From NCBI GenBank assembly GCA_944381435.1, contig CALWLD010000001.1, positions 186,001 to 250,000 of the forward strand: a stretch of DNA of 64,000 nt, in the 5' to 3' direction. Each line of letters starts with the position of its first letter. The first letter of the stretch is position 1. Source of the stretch: an uncultured Clostridia bacterium. Lineage in GTDB: Bacteria > Bacillota > Clostridia > Lachnospirales > CAG-274. A program made the position numbers and the translations under genes. Positions 37,606 through 46,843 of the stretch are shown in pieces. The notes under the pieces were generated by a model. It ran no database searches. It was not told the DNA's origin and was given only the letters and a program-made list of their open reading frames with translations.

Positions 37606-39273
37606 TTAATGTTCAAAGCAACTTCCGCCAATAAACTCTCTAATAATAGAATTAGGAGGGATAGCATCTAGGCAGTTTATAGGTAAAAAGCTACCTAAAA
37701 ACTTTATAAGCCTTGTAGCTTCACTATATTCCTCTTCATCTTTTGTAACCTTATATAAAAGAGGGTCGGCAAAAGGTTTTAAAACAGCAAGCTCATATAT
37801 TAATGCAGAATTAAATATAACATCGGCTTCTTCTTGGAAAGGGAATATATTTTTTATTTCACCTTTCATAACATCAGACCATATTTGTATAGTTTTATTA
37901 ACTCCAAAGCCTCTAAAATAATGGTCTCTAACAAGTCTTCTAAATATTCTTGCATCGGTTGTAGAAATTCTGTTATGGCTATCTATATTAAGCTGGGTTA
38001 AGGCACTTATAAATATTTTAAACTTATCTTTTTTATCCACATCTTTACTGATTTTTTCGTTAAGACCGTGTATACCTTCTATTATTATAACTTCATTTTC
38101 TTTAAGTTTTATAGTTTTACCTTTTTCTCTTTTACCTGTTAAAAAGTTAAACTTTGGTATTTCTGTTTCTTCACCGCTTATAAGGCTTTTTATATCCTTA
38201 TTTATTCTTTCTACATCTAAAGCCTCTAAACATTCAAAATCAGGTTTACCTTCTTCATCTAAAGGTACATTTTCCCTGTTTAAATAATAGTTATCTAAAG
38301 ATATAACATAAGGTGTTATACCATTTACTTTTAGCTGAACGCATATTCTGTTGGCAAAAGTTGTTTTGCCAGATGAAGATGGACCTGCTATCAAAACTGC
38401 TTTTTTATTGTTTTTTGTTATCATATCTGCTATATTGGCTATTTTCTTTTCTTGCAATGCTTCAGATATTAAAATAATATCATTTATACGCTCTTCACAT
38501 ATAGCATTATTTAAAGAACCAGCATAGTCTACACCTATAATCTTTGCCCATCTAGCAGATTCTTCAAAAACATCTATTAATTTTTTTATGTTTTTATATT
38601 CTTTAAGTTCTGTAGGGTTTGTTCTATCTAAAAAGTTTAATGTAAAACTATTATTTTCATTTTTTATAAGCTTAAAGCCTGTTAAATCTTTAGTATCTAT
38701 AGCCATAGGTCCGTATAAATAGTCAAAAGTATCTTCTAATTTGTATAAATTTATAGATGATTTTCTTACAAAACTAAGACCGTTTGCTCTATCATACATT
38801 TTATATTTATTTAAAAGCTTAATACATTCGTTGGTAGGTACATTTATTTTTTCGATTTTTTTATTTTCTACAGTTGTATTTAACATATAGTTAGATATTT
38901 TATTAAGTAAGTCTTCTGTTATTTCAATATTCTCTATTTCACAAAACCAATTTTGGTTTATAGAATATTTAATAAATATTCTTGTATCTTCACCTAATAT
39001 TTTTCTTATAGCATTAATCATTAATAAGGCTATGCTTCTTTTATATGTTAAATAGGCGTGTTTATTAGTTATGTCTAAAAATTCTATTTCACAATCTTCA
39101 TTTATTTCCTTAAAAAGCTCTATATTTTCGTTATTTATTTTAGCTAAAAATATAGGATAATTAAAGCTATCTTTAAGTTCTTCTTTTATTTCGTATAAGC
39201 TAATGCCCTTTTTAAAACTTTTTTCTAAAATTTGTTTGTTATTATATTTAATTTTTAAATTTACATCTTTCAT
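37606..39273 (-). CDS. Uridine-kinase-like nucleoside kinase with TGS-like N-terminus
   Basis: 555 residues. Residues 1-70 look like a TGS/ubiquitin-like domain, about 70-230 resemble the threonyl-tRNA synthetase second additional domain, and 285-500 are a PRK/uridine-kinase domain with P-loop GPSSSGKTT at 297-305 and SLDNYYLNRENVPLDEEGKP. This three-part family is common in Clostridia and Thermotogales and annotated as nucleoside kinase; the true substrate is unsettled. First gene of a minus-strand group here, with RBS AAGGAGG on that strand. Confidence 0.85.
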   Translation of the reverse strand: MKDVNLKIKYNNKQILEKSFKKGISLYEIKEELKDSFNYPIFLAKINNENIELFKEINEDCEIEFLDITNKHAYLTYKRSIALLMINAIRKILGEDTRIFIKYSINQNWFCEIENIEITEDLLNKISNYMLNTTVENKKIEKINVPTNECIKLLNKYKMYDRANGLSFVRKSSINLYKLEDTFDYLYGPMAIDTKDLTGFKLIKNENNSFTLNFLDRTNPTELKEYKNIKKLIDVFEESARWAKIIGVDYAGSLNNAICEERINDIILISEALQEKKIANIADMITKNNKKAVLIAGPSSSGKTTFANRICVQLKVNGITPYVISLDNYYLNRENVPLDEEGKPDFECLEALDVERINKDIKSLISGEETEIPKFNFLTGKREKGKTIKLKENEVIIIEGIHGLNEKISKDVDKKDKFKIFISALTQLNIDSHNRISTTDARIFRRLVRDHYFRGFGVNKTIQIWSDVMKGEIKNIFPFQEEADVIFNSALIYELAVLKPFADPLLYKVTKDEEEYSEATRLIKFLGSFLPINCLDAIPPNSIIREFIGGSCFEH

Positions 39274-39297
39274 AAAATTCCTCCTTAAAATGTTAAA

Positions 39298-40104
39298 TTA
39301 AACAATGCTTAATGTTTGACCATTAATGTTAGAAGGTATACATTCTATATCCATATTGAGCTTTCTTGAACAACTATTTATATAGTCACATATAACAGGT
39401 ACTATAAGAGCCTCGCTAGCATAGTGGGTTGCATCTATAAGGCATAAACCGAAATCTCTTGCTACCTGTGAATTATGATATTTTACATCACCTGTGATAT
39501 AAGCATCACAACCTTTAGATAAAGCTTGTAATATAAAATCGACTTCTCCACCAGCTCCTGTACATATACCAACTTTTTTGATAGGGGAATCTAAATTGCC
39601 AGATACAACTAGATGATTTAGATTTAATATATTTTTAACTTTATTTATTAGGTTACCAAATGAAGTTACTTTTGAAAACTCACCAACTCTGCCAAGGCCA
39701 ACATCGCTATTAGGTTTTTCAAATAAATTAGCTATTTTTTCAAGGTTTAAAAGCTTTGCAAAAGTATCGTTAGTACCGTTTATAGCTATATCTAGGTTGG
39801 TATGAGCAGAGAAAACACAAATATCATTTTTTATAAGCTTTATTATTCTCCTACCAGTTGTATCTGATGCTTTTATAGATTTTAAACCTTTAAATATGAA
39901 AGGGTGATGGGTTATTATCATATTACATTCTTTTTGTATAGCCTCATCTATTACCTTATCATCTATGTCTAAAGCTACTAAAATTTTTCTTATATATTTA
40001 TTTTCATCACCTAACATAAGCCCTACATTATCCCATTCTTCCGCTAGGTTAGGGTTTGCATAATCTTCCATAATATTTATAATATCACTACATTTTACAG
40101 ACAT
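39298..40104 (-). CDS. Nif3/YqfO-family dinuclear metal protein
   Basis: 268 residues, the short form without the insertion domain. NPNLAEEWDNVGLMLGD, MIITHHPFIFKG (metal-binding His pair), SAHTNLDIAINGTND and DATHYASEALIVP are the Nif3 metal ligands and core. Often annotated GTP cyclohydrolase I type 2, but that activity is not secure. It overlaps trmK by 10 bases, the usual arrangement (yqfN-yqfO). Confidence 0.92.
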   Translation of the reverse strand: MSVKCSDIINIMEDYANPNLAEEWDNVGLMLGDENKYIRKILVALDIDDKVIDEAIQKECNMIITHHPFIFKGLKSIKASDTTGRRIIKLIKNDICVFSAHTNLDIAINGTNDTFAKLLNLEKIANLFEKPNSDVGLGRVGEFSKVTSFGNLINKVKNILNLNHLVVSGNLDSPIKKVGICTGAGGEVDFILQALSKGCDAYITGDVKYHNSQVARDFGLCLIDATHYASEALIVPVICDYINSCSRKLNMDIECIPSNINGQTLSIV

Positions 40105-40778
40105 TTAAAAACCTCCTTATAAATCTCTATATCATTTTCCAGCTCTAAAATTCGAGATTTAGCATTAGAATTTTTTATATTTTTTAAAACTATTTCCATT
40201 TTATACAGTTGTTCTTCTATATATTCCTTTAAAATTTGGCATTTATTATTTATTTCAAATCTACCAAAAATATATTCTTCTTTTGTATAAGGTATAGCTT
40301 CATTGCCATTTATAGCTTTTATTATAGTGTAATATTTGTTATCGTCTTTTAATATTTCATCATCTATTATTTTAAAGTTATTTTCAATAAGATATTGCCT
40401 AACCTTATCTATATCTTTTTGAGGCTGAAGTATTAGCTCTTTAGCATTAGATGCTATAAGGCTACCTTTTTTTAATATATCTAGCATAAGCATACCACCC
40501 ATACCAGCAATTATTATTGTATCTACCTTATCTTCTAAAGTTATTTTTTCAAGCCCGTTACCAAGCCTTGTTTTAATGATATCATTTAAGTTATATTTAT
40601 TTATATTATCTTTTGCCTTTTGTAAAGAGCCTTTAGATATATCACAGGCTATGGCATTTTTTATTTTGTTATTTTTATATAAAAATATAGGGATATATGC
40701 GTGGTCTGTACCTATATCTGCTATATTATCATTAGTAACTTTTTCTGTTATTTTGTTTAATCTATAAGATATTTCCAT
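40095..40778 (-). CDS. trmK: tRNA (adenine22-N1)-methyltransferase TrmK
   Basis: 227 residues. NIADIGTDHAYIPIFLYKN is the SAM-binding motif I, DTIIIAGMGGMLMLDILKKG the TrmK-specific loop, and LILQPQKD follows. It methylates N1 of A22 in tRNA-Ser and tRNA-Tyr. A coiled-coil tail (about 185-220) matches the family. It is the promoter-proximal gene of the trmK-nif3 pair, which may extend to the kinase gene. Confidence 0.93.
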   Translation of the reverse strand: MEISYRLNKITEKVTNDNIADIGTDHAYIPIFLYKNNKIKNAIACDISKGSLQKAKDNINKYNLNDIIKTRLGNGLEKITLEDKVDTIIIAGMGGMLMLDILKKGSLIASNAKELILQPQKDIDKVRQYLIENNFKIIDDEILKDDNKYYTIIKAINGNEAIPYTKEEYIFGRFEINNKCQILKEYIEEQLYKMEIVLKNIKNSNAKSRILELENDIEIYKEVFKCL

Positions 40779-40806
40779 TATTTCACCTTTATAATTTTAT
40801 TTTGTA

Positions 40807-40848
40807 TGTAACAAAAAGATATGTATAATTACATATCTTTTTGTTACA
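40807..40848. terminator. Perfect 19-bp hairpin between trmK and the lipoprotein gene
   Basis: TGTAACAAAAAGATATGTA and its exact complement around a TAAT loop. It would end transcription coming from the lipoprotein gene on the minus strand. Confidence 0.7.
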
Positions 40849-40869
40849 CAGTATAACTTTATATAATTA

Positions 40870-41703
40870 TTATGCATCTAGAGCTTCTTTTGGAACCTCA
40901 ATGTTATCAACTTGGTTTACATTATCAAAACTTAAATCTATATTAAAATTAGATATTTCTAGCTTAAACGAATCTAAAGGAAGGTTTATAAGGTCAATTA
41001 CACTTTTTGCAAGACTTTCGCTAGCAGCATCAATAATATCTATGCTTATATTTTTTAAATAACCTGTACCTTTTTGGATTTCTAAAGAAAGATTTACATC
41101 GCTATCTTTGTTTATTTGCTCTAAGTCCATATTAATGGTAGAAAGCATATTTAATACGCCTATGTATTGTAAAGTTTCTTCTATATCAGATATTTTAACT
41201 TTAGCATTTAAGATATAAGCTTCATCATTTTCAGTAACAGAAAATGCATTAGCACTAGCTATAAGTTCATCAAAATACATAGGTTCACTAGAAGATAATA
41301 AAACATTGTTAAATTCTTCAGCAGTTGTTTCTTCTTTTTTCCAGTCACTACCTCTATTTATATATTTATTGTAGCTTTCACCATCTTTAGTAAGATATAT
41401 AGATGTAGTGTTTGTATTTTGTCCAATAAGTATTGATGTATTTAAAGAGATTTTTTGCTGTTTTTCAGAATATAATGTATCAAAATTCATAGATATGTTA
41501 AAAGGTTGATTATTTATTATAGTTTGTATAGTTGTTGATATTTTATTGTTTGAACTTTCAAATACATTAGCAGTTTTAGCAAAAGATAGTATTTCTGAAG
41601 GGTCTTCTATTCCATCTTTTAAAGTTTTAGAGCCACAGCCTACAAGGCCTGTACCTAAAATACAAGTTAATGTAAAAAGTTTAATTTTTTTAAACATTGA
41701 CAT
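40870..41703 (-). CDS. Putative lipoprotein, unknown function
   Basis: 277 residues with a lipoprotein signal peptide: basic MSMFKKIK, hydrophobic core, lipobox LVGCG with Cys23. The mature part is Ser/Asn/Ile-rich, beta-type, with SMNFDTLYSEKQQKISLNTS, reminiscent of LolA/LppX-like or DUF6612-type lipoproteins, but I cannot assign a family. RBS GGAGTG. It has its own promoter and terminator. Confidence 0.75.
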   Translation of the reverse strand: MSMFKKIKLFTLTCILGTGLVGCGSKTLKDGIEDPSEILSFAKTANVFESSNNKISTTIQTIINNQPFNISMNFDTLYSEKQQKISLNTSILIGQNTNTTSIYLTKDGESYNKYINRGSDWKKEETTAEEFNNVLLSSSEPMYFDELIASANAFSVTENDEAYILNAKVKISDIEETLQYIGVLNMLSTINMDLEQINKDSDVNLSLEIQKGTGYLKNISIDIIDAASESLAKSVIDLINLPLDSFKLEISNFNIDLSFDNVNQVDNIEVPKEALDA

Positions 41704-41761
41704 AATAATTCACTCCTAAAAATAAGTATAATAAACTTAAGTTATATTTTAGTTATAGAAC

Positions 41762-41790
41762 ATTATACTATATTAAACTACAAAAATCAA
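41762..41790 (-). promoter_or_regulatory. Promoter of the lipoprotein gene
   Basis: On the minus strand: TTGATT (41790-41785), 17-base spacer, TATAAT (41767-41762), about 58 bases before the ATG. Confidence 0.65.
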
Positions 41791-41812
41791 CCTTTAAATA
41801 TTCGTTTGATAT

Positions 41813-43249
41813 TTACCTTCTATTATTTTTTTTCATAGGTTTTAATTTTTTTGTTCCATATCTATATCTTCTTCTTTTAGCTCTTCTATATTTAATTATG
41901 TTTCTAACAATAAATGCAGAGGTAAATAAGATTACAAAGAAAGCTATAACAGCTATTAATGCGTATTTTAATATGGTTAATGTTATTTTTAACAAGGACT
42001 TTAATTTTTCTTTTGTTTCTAGCTTTTTCTCATCTATAATATCTATTTTATCTTCAGATACAAGGTCTACACTTGTTATAACGTTACCTTCATATACAAA
42101 ATCTAAAGTACCTACTTTGTCGCCTATATTGATAGGGGCAGTAGCAGGGTTAGGGATATTTTCTACTTTTTCTACTTTAGCTAAATCAATAGTATTTGGA
42201 AGGTATGCAGATACATTAGCTTTAGGCGTTAAATATACATCACCTAAAGGTATTTTTTGGTCTTTAAAATTTTGTACTACAGATGCTTTATTTTTATAAG
42301 TATCTTTTACCAAAATTTCTTTTTCCTCATAGCAAGAAAATCCGTATTCAAAAAGTTTTTTTGTATCATCATAAACTTTAAAGCCTTCATCTTTCATAAC
42401 AACTGCTATAAGCTCTATGTTATCCTTTTTTGCATAGGTAACTAATGTGTTACCAGCTTCGTTTGTAAAACCAGTTTTACCACCTACACAGTATTCATAA
42501 TAATAAGGAGATGTTTTTAAGATTAGTTTATTTGAGTTGTTCAATATTCTTTCCTCATCAACTATGTTAGTTTTTGGTATTTTATAAGTTGGTGTACTTA
42601 TATAGTTTATGAAATCTTCATTTTTTATAGCTTCTTTCATTATTAAAGCCATATCATAGCTTGTTGTATAATGGTTTTCATTGTGAAATCCGTGAGGATT
42701 TACAAAGTTTGTATTTTTAGCTCCTATTTCTTTAGCTCTTTCATTCATTAATTTTACAAACTCATCTACACTACCAGATATATGCTCAGCAAGAGCCATA
42801 CAAACCTCATTTGCAGATGCAAGCAAAACACCGTGCAATGCTTGCTCTATTGTTATTTGTTCGTTTTCACGCATACCTATATGGCTACTTCCAGGCTCTA
42901 TATTAAAAACTGCATTGTGAGAATGGGTTAAAATATCTGTTTTTTGGGTGTTTTCTATTGTAAGAAGGGCTGTTAAAACTTTTGTTGTGCTAGCAGGGAA
43001 AGATTTTTGGTCTTTATTTTTATCATATATAACAACACCTGTTTTTGCATCTATTAAAACAGCAGACTGAGCTACAAGCTCTAAAGGGTCGCTTAGGTTA
43101 TTTTCTGTTTGGTTTAAATCTTCATCTGTAACTTGTGTATTTATAGTTGTTTCTTCTGCAAAAACATAAAATGTACTAGAATTTGAAATGAAAATAGTAT
43201 ATAATAATAAAAAACAAATAAATTTTTTAAAAATGTTTAATTTGTGCAT
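41813..43249 (-). CDS. D-alanyl-D-alanine carboxypeptidase (DacF/PBP5 family)
   Basis: 478 residues. Signal peptide (about 1-31, ending FYVFA). Penicillin-binding motifs: S87-T-T-K90, S145-A-N147 and K258-T-G260. A C-terminal PBP5-associated beta domain (about 310-400) and a membrane anchor (about 415-445) with a strongly basic tail follow. It trims pentapeptide stems of peptidoglycan. In spore formers such enzymes include DacF/DacB of the cortex, but the vegetative and spore types cannot be separated here. Confidence 0.93.
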   Translation of the reverse strand: MHKLNIFKKFICFLLLYTIFISNSSTFYVFAEETTINTQVTDEDLNQTENNLSDPLELVAQSAVLIDAKTGVVIYDKNKDQKSFPASTTKVLTALLTIENTQKTDILTHSHNAVFNIEPGSSHIGMRENEQITIEQALHGVLLASANEVCMALAEHISGSVDEFVKLMNERAKEIGAKNTNFVNPHGFHNENHYTTSYDMALIMKEAIKNEDFINYISTPTYKIPKTNIVDEERILNNSNKLILKTSPYYYEYCVGGKTGFTNEAGNTLVTYAKKDNIELIAVVMKDEGFKVYDDTKKLFEYGFSCYEEKEILVKDTYKNKASVVQNFKDQKIPLGDVYLTPKANVSAYLPNTIDLAKVEKVENIPNPATAPINIGDKVGTLDFVYEGNVITSVDLVSEDKIDIIDEKKLETKEKLKSLLKITLTILKYALIAVIAFFVILFTSAFIVRNIIKYRRAKRRRYRYGTKKLKPMKKNNRR

Positions 43250-43358
43250 AATGTTAACCTCTTCCTTAAGCTATTATTTTTTAAAATTCATATTTTTTTA
43301 TTATATAATATTTTTTATATAAATTCAATATTATATAACTATAATTAAGGAGTTTTTT

Positions 43359-43772
43359 ATGAAAAATAAATATACTATATTATTAATTATTTTATGTTTA
43401 ATATGTGGCTTTACTTACATTTTAGACGTTAATTATAAAAATACAAACAACAACTTTAACATAGAGGCTAGCAAGATAGATAAAAGCATTAACCTTACAG
43501 AAAATAAAACTTTAAAAGAAGAAATTACACAAGAAGAAATAACAAGAGAAGAAATTACACAAGAAGAAACATCACAAAATTTAATAAACATAAATACTGC
43601 CAACAAAGAAACCCTAAAATCTTTACCTGGCATAGGGGATAGCTTGGCAGAAAGCATAATACATTATAGAGAAAATGTATCATTATTTAATGATATATCT
43701 GATATAAAAAATGTTAATCGTATTGGCGATAAGACTTATGAAAAAATCAAAAATTTAATAACAGTTAATTAA
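43359..43772 (+). CDS. ComEA-like helix-hairpin-helix DNA-binding protein
   Basis: 137 residues: membrane anchor (about 5-22), a linker with tandem EEITQ/EEITR repeats (about 53-72), and two HhH motifs (NINTANKETLKSLPGIGDSL then ISDIKNVNRIGDKTYEKIK). ComEA binds incoming DNA at the cell surface during transformation. comEC lies three genes downstream, separated by a two-component system and a GerMN gene, supporting a DNA-uptake role. Confidence 0.88.
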   Translation: MKNKYTILLIILCLICGFTYILDVNYKNTNNNFNIEASKIDKSINLTENKTLKEEITQEEITREEITQEETSQNLININTANKETLKSLPGIGDSLAESIIHYRENVSLFNDISDIKNVNRIGDKTYEKIKNLITVN

Positions 43773-43782
43773 GGAGATAACA

Positions 43783-44472
43783 ATGGATAGAAATATTTTA
43801 GTTGTAGATGATGAAAAGCTTATTGTAAAAGGTATAAAATTTAGCCTAGAGCAAGAAGGAATGAAGGTAGATGTTGCATACGATGGAGAAGAGGCTCTTA
43901 GGCTTTGTAAAGAAAATGACTATAGCCTTATACTTTTAGATGTAATGCTACCTAAAATAGATGGGCTTACTGCTTGCCAAATGATAAGAGAATTTTCAAG
44001 CGTTCCTATAATAATGGTAACTGCTAAAGGGGAAGATATGGACAAAATAATGGGGCTTGAATACGGAGCAGATGATTATATAACAAAACCTTTTAACATA
44101 TTAGAGCTAAAGGCTAGGATAAAAGCTATTTTAAGAAGAAGCGTTAAAAAGGTTGAGCCAAGCTCTCAAAATACAAACGTACTAAAATATAGAGAAATAG
44201 AAATAAACACAGAATCTAGGCGTACTTTCATAAACCAAAAAGAAATAAACTTAACAGCAAAAGAATTTGACCTTTTAGAGCTTTTAATGAAAAATATAGG
44301 AAAAGTTTATAGCCGTGAAAGACTTTTAGATATTATATGGGGCTATGGCTCTATAGCAGATGCAAGAAGCGTTGATGTACACGTTAGACGCCTTCGTGAA
44401 AAAGTAGAAGAATGCCCAAGCGAGCCTAAATATATTCATACAAAATGGGGGGTTGGTTATTATTTACAATAA
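43783..44472 (+). CDS. OmpR/PhoB-family response regulator
   Basis: 229 residues: receiver with Asp9/Asp10, phospho-acceptor Asp53 (LLDVMLPKIDG), Thr80 and Lys102, then a winged-helix effector (about 130-229, ending HTKWGVGYYLQ). Sequence is close to the WalR/YycF-like subgroup (SVPIIMVTAKGEDMDKIMGL), but walHI are absent, so the regulon cannot be named. Partner kinase overlaps downstream. Confidence 0.92.
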   Translation: MDRNILVVDDEKLIVKGIKFSLEQEGMKVDVAYDGEEALRLCKENDYSLILLDVMLPKIDGLTACQMIREFSSVPIIMVTAKGEDMDKIMGLEYGADDYITKPFNILELKARIKAILRRSVKKVEPSSQNTNVLKYREIEINTESRRTFINQKEINLTAKEFDLLELLMKNIGKVYSRERLLDIIWGYGSIADARSVDVHVRRLREKVEECPSEPKYIHTKWGVGYYLQ

Positions 44473-45886
44473 TAAAAAATTAAGATGGTATCAAAGCCTT
44501 AGAGCAAAACTTTTTATATGTTTCTTTTTTATAAGCTTTTTCCCTTTAGTGCTTTTTTCAAACATAATGAAAAATACAATGGAGGGTTATTTTAAAGATA
44601 TAGAAGAAAGAGAGCTATTATATCAGGCTAATAAAATAGCTGTTATGATGCAAGAAGGTTCTTATTTATCTAAAGAGGATAAAAAGGAAGAGCTTTTAAC
44701 TAGCCTACAAGAAAAAAGTACAGAAGAAGATTTTAGAGTTTTAATAATAGATGATAATGGGTTAGTTATTTTAGATACAAACAATACAGATATAGGAAAA
44801 ACTTTTTTAATACCAGAAGTTTTACTTGCTTTAGATGGCAAAAATGCGTCTAATTATTATAAAGACCAAGGGGTTATATATTCTTCTAGCTATATAGAAG
44901 AGCCTGCAACTCATAAAAAGGGTGTTGTTTTATTAATATCTTCCTTTGAAAAATCAGAGATACTAATAGATGGTGTATCTCAAAAATGGTTTATGCTAAC
45001 TGTTGTTATAAGCATTGTTATTGGTATAATAGTATTTTTTGCATCAGGTATTTTAATAAACCCTCTTAAGAAAATACTAAAAAGCATTACTGAAATAATA
45101 GATGGACAGCTACATCAAAGGGTAGAAATAAACGGGCATAACGAAATAGCTCAGCTAGGGGAAGCATTTAACGATATGACAGAAAAGCTAGAGCAAATAG
45201 ATACATCAAGGCAAGAGTTTGTATCTAATGTATCTCACGAGCTAAAAACACCTCTTAGCTCTATAAAGGTTTTAAGCGATTCTATCCTTTTACAAGAAGA
45301 TATTGAAAAAGAAGTTTATATAGAGTTTTTACAGGATATAAACTCAGAGATAGATAGAATGACGGAAATAGTTAATAACCTGTTAGCCTTAGTTAAGCTA
45401 GACTATAGAGAGGCAGGGCTTAACATAGCAGAAACAGACCTTAACAAAATGTTAGATGATATATTAAAAAGGTTAAGCCCTTTAGCAGAACAAAAAAATA
45501 TAAATTTATCTAAAGAATATTTAAAAAATATTACTGTAGAGGCAGATGAAATGAAATTTAGCCTAGCAATATCTAACCTTGTAGAAAATGCTATTAAATA
45601 TACAAATGAAGAAGGTAGCGTTAAAGTAACGCTAGATTGCGACCACCAAAATGCCTTTATAACAGTTACAGATACAGGCATTGGCATTAACGAAGAGGAA
45701 CAAACAAAAATATTTAATAGATTTTATAGGGTAGATAAAACTCGCGATAGAGAAACAGGGGGCACAGGCCTTGGGCTATCTATCACCCATTCTACAGTTA
45801 TACTTCATAAAGGAAGCATAAAAGTATCTAGCAAAGAAGGAGAAGGTTCTTCTTTTATTGTAAGAATACCTATAAAATTTAGTTAA
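44453..45886 (+). CDS. Sensor histidine kinase (HAMP, HisKA, HATPase)
   Basis: 477 residues if TTG at 44453 is the start; it overlaps the regulator gene by 20 bases and the ribosome site is unclear (GGGGGG very close), so the start is uncertain. Two membrane segments (about 17-39 and 180-202) enclose an extracytoplasmic sensor domain. HAMP follows, then HisKA with His262 in NVSHELKTPLSSIK, and HATPase boxes NLVENAIKYT, DTGIGI and GGTGLGLSI. Partner of the upstream regulator. Confidence 0.93.
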   Translation: MVIIYNNKKLRWYQSLRAKLFICFFFISFFPLVLFSNIMKNTMEGYFKDIEERELLYQANKIAVMMQEGSYLSKEDKKEELLTSLQEKSTEEDFRVLIIDDNGLVILDTNNTDIGKTFLIPEVLLALDGKNASNYYKDQGVIYSSSYIEEPATHKKGVVLLISSFEKSEILIDGVSQKWFMLTVVISIVIGIIVFFASGILINPLKKILKSITEIIDGQLHQRVEINGHNEIAQLGEAFNDMTEKLEQIDTSRQEFVSNVSHELKTPLSSIKVLSDSILLQEDIEKEVYIEFLQDINSEIDRMTEIVNNLLALVKLDYREAGLNIAETDLNKMLDDILKRLSPLAEQKNINLSKEYLKNITVEADEMKFSLAISNLVENAIKYTNEEGSVKVTLDCDHQNAFITVTDTGIGINEEEQTKIFNRFYRVDKTRDRETGGTGLGLSITHSTVILHKGSIKVSSKEGEGSSFIVRIPIKFS

Positions 45887-45903
45887 GGTTATAAGGAGGA
45901 AAT

Positions 45904-46839
45904 ATGAATAATAAAAAATTATTTCTGTTTGGCGTAGTTTTTGTTATAATATGCATATTTTTAATCGGTGCCTTTTCTATTATGATTAGTTCAAAAAATG
46001 AAAACTTAAAAAATATTTCTATATATTATTATGACAAACTAACTAACAATCTTGTTGCTGAAGATATATATTTAGATATACAAAAAGATGAATTTATAAA
46101 CAATTTATTTAATGAAATGAAAATACAGCCTAAATTGGCAAATTTAAAACCTATAATACCAACAGATTTACAGTTAATAGAATACAGCGTAGATAATGAT
46201 ACGCTAAATATCAATATATCAAATGAATATTATTCTATGTCTAATGTGGAGCAGTTAGTTTTTAGAGCAGGTTTTGTCTTAACGGTTACAGAGCTAGATT
46301 TTGTTAGTAATATACGTATATTAGTAGAAGATAAGCCTTTAGTTTTTGGTAATAACTCTGAGCTTTTAAACAGTAGCAACATAATATTAAACCCTTTTAT
46401 ATTGCCAGATAAAATAGAACAAGAACAAGTTAGCTTATATTTTGCAAATGAAGATAATATGCTAATAGAAGAAACTAGAAATATAGAATTTAAACAAAAT
46501 AAAAGTATGGAGCTTTATATAGTTGAAGAGCTTATAAATGGTCCAAAAATAGAAGGCAACATAAAAACTATACCAGAAGAAACAAAAATTAGAAATATAA
46601 AAACAGAGGACAATATATGCTATGTAGATTTAAGCATAGATTTTATAACAAAGCTTGGAAATAACGAAGAAAAAGAAAAGCTAGCTATATATTCTATAGT
46701 AAATTCTTTAACTAATCTTGATAACATAAACAAAGTACAGTTTTTAATAGATGGGGAAAAATATAGCCTTTCTAGCGGTAGCATAGATATTAGCCAACCT
46801 ATAGATAGATATGAAACCATTATAGAAAAAGAGGTTTAA
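45904..46839 (+). CDS. GerMN-domain membrane-anchored protein
   Basis: 311 residues with a membrane anchor (about 6-30, no lipobox) and what look like two GerMN (sporulation/spore-germination) domains, about 35-165 and 180-300; the second has MELYIVEELINGPK, ICYVDLSIDFITKLG and VNSLTNLDNINKVQFLIDG. GerMN proteins are found in spore germination (GerM) and beside cell-wall two-component systems (LpqB-like). It follows the kinase by 17 bases, so it may be an accessory of that system. Confidence 0.8.
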   Translation: MNNKKLFLFGVVFVIICIFLIGAFSIMISSKNENLKNISIYYYDKLTNNLVAEDIYLDIQKDEFINNLFNEMKIQPKLANLKPIIPTDLQLIEYSVDNDTLNINISNEYYSMSNVEQLVFRAGFVLTVTELDFVSNIRILVEDKPLVFGNNSELLNSSNIILNPFILPDKIEQEQVSLYFANEDNMLIEETRNIEFKQNKSMELYIVEELINGPKIEGNIKTIPEETKIRNIKTEDNICYVDLSIDFITKLGNNEEKEKLAIYSIVNSLTNLDNINKVQFLIDGEKYSLSSGSIDISQPIDRYETIIEKEV

Positions 46840-46843
46840 AAAT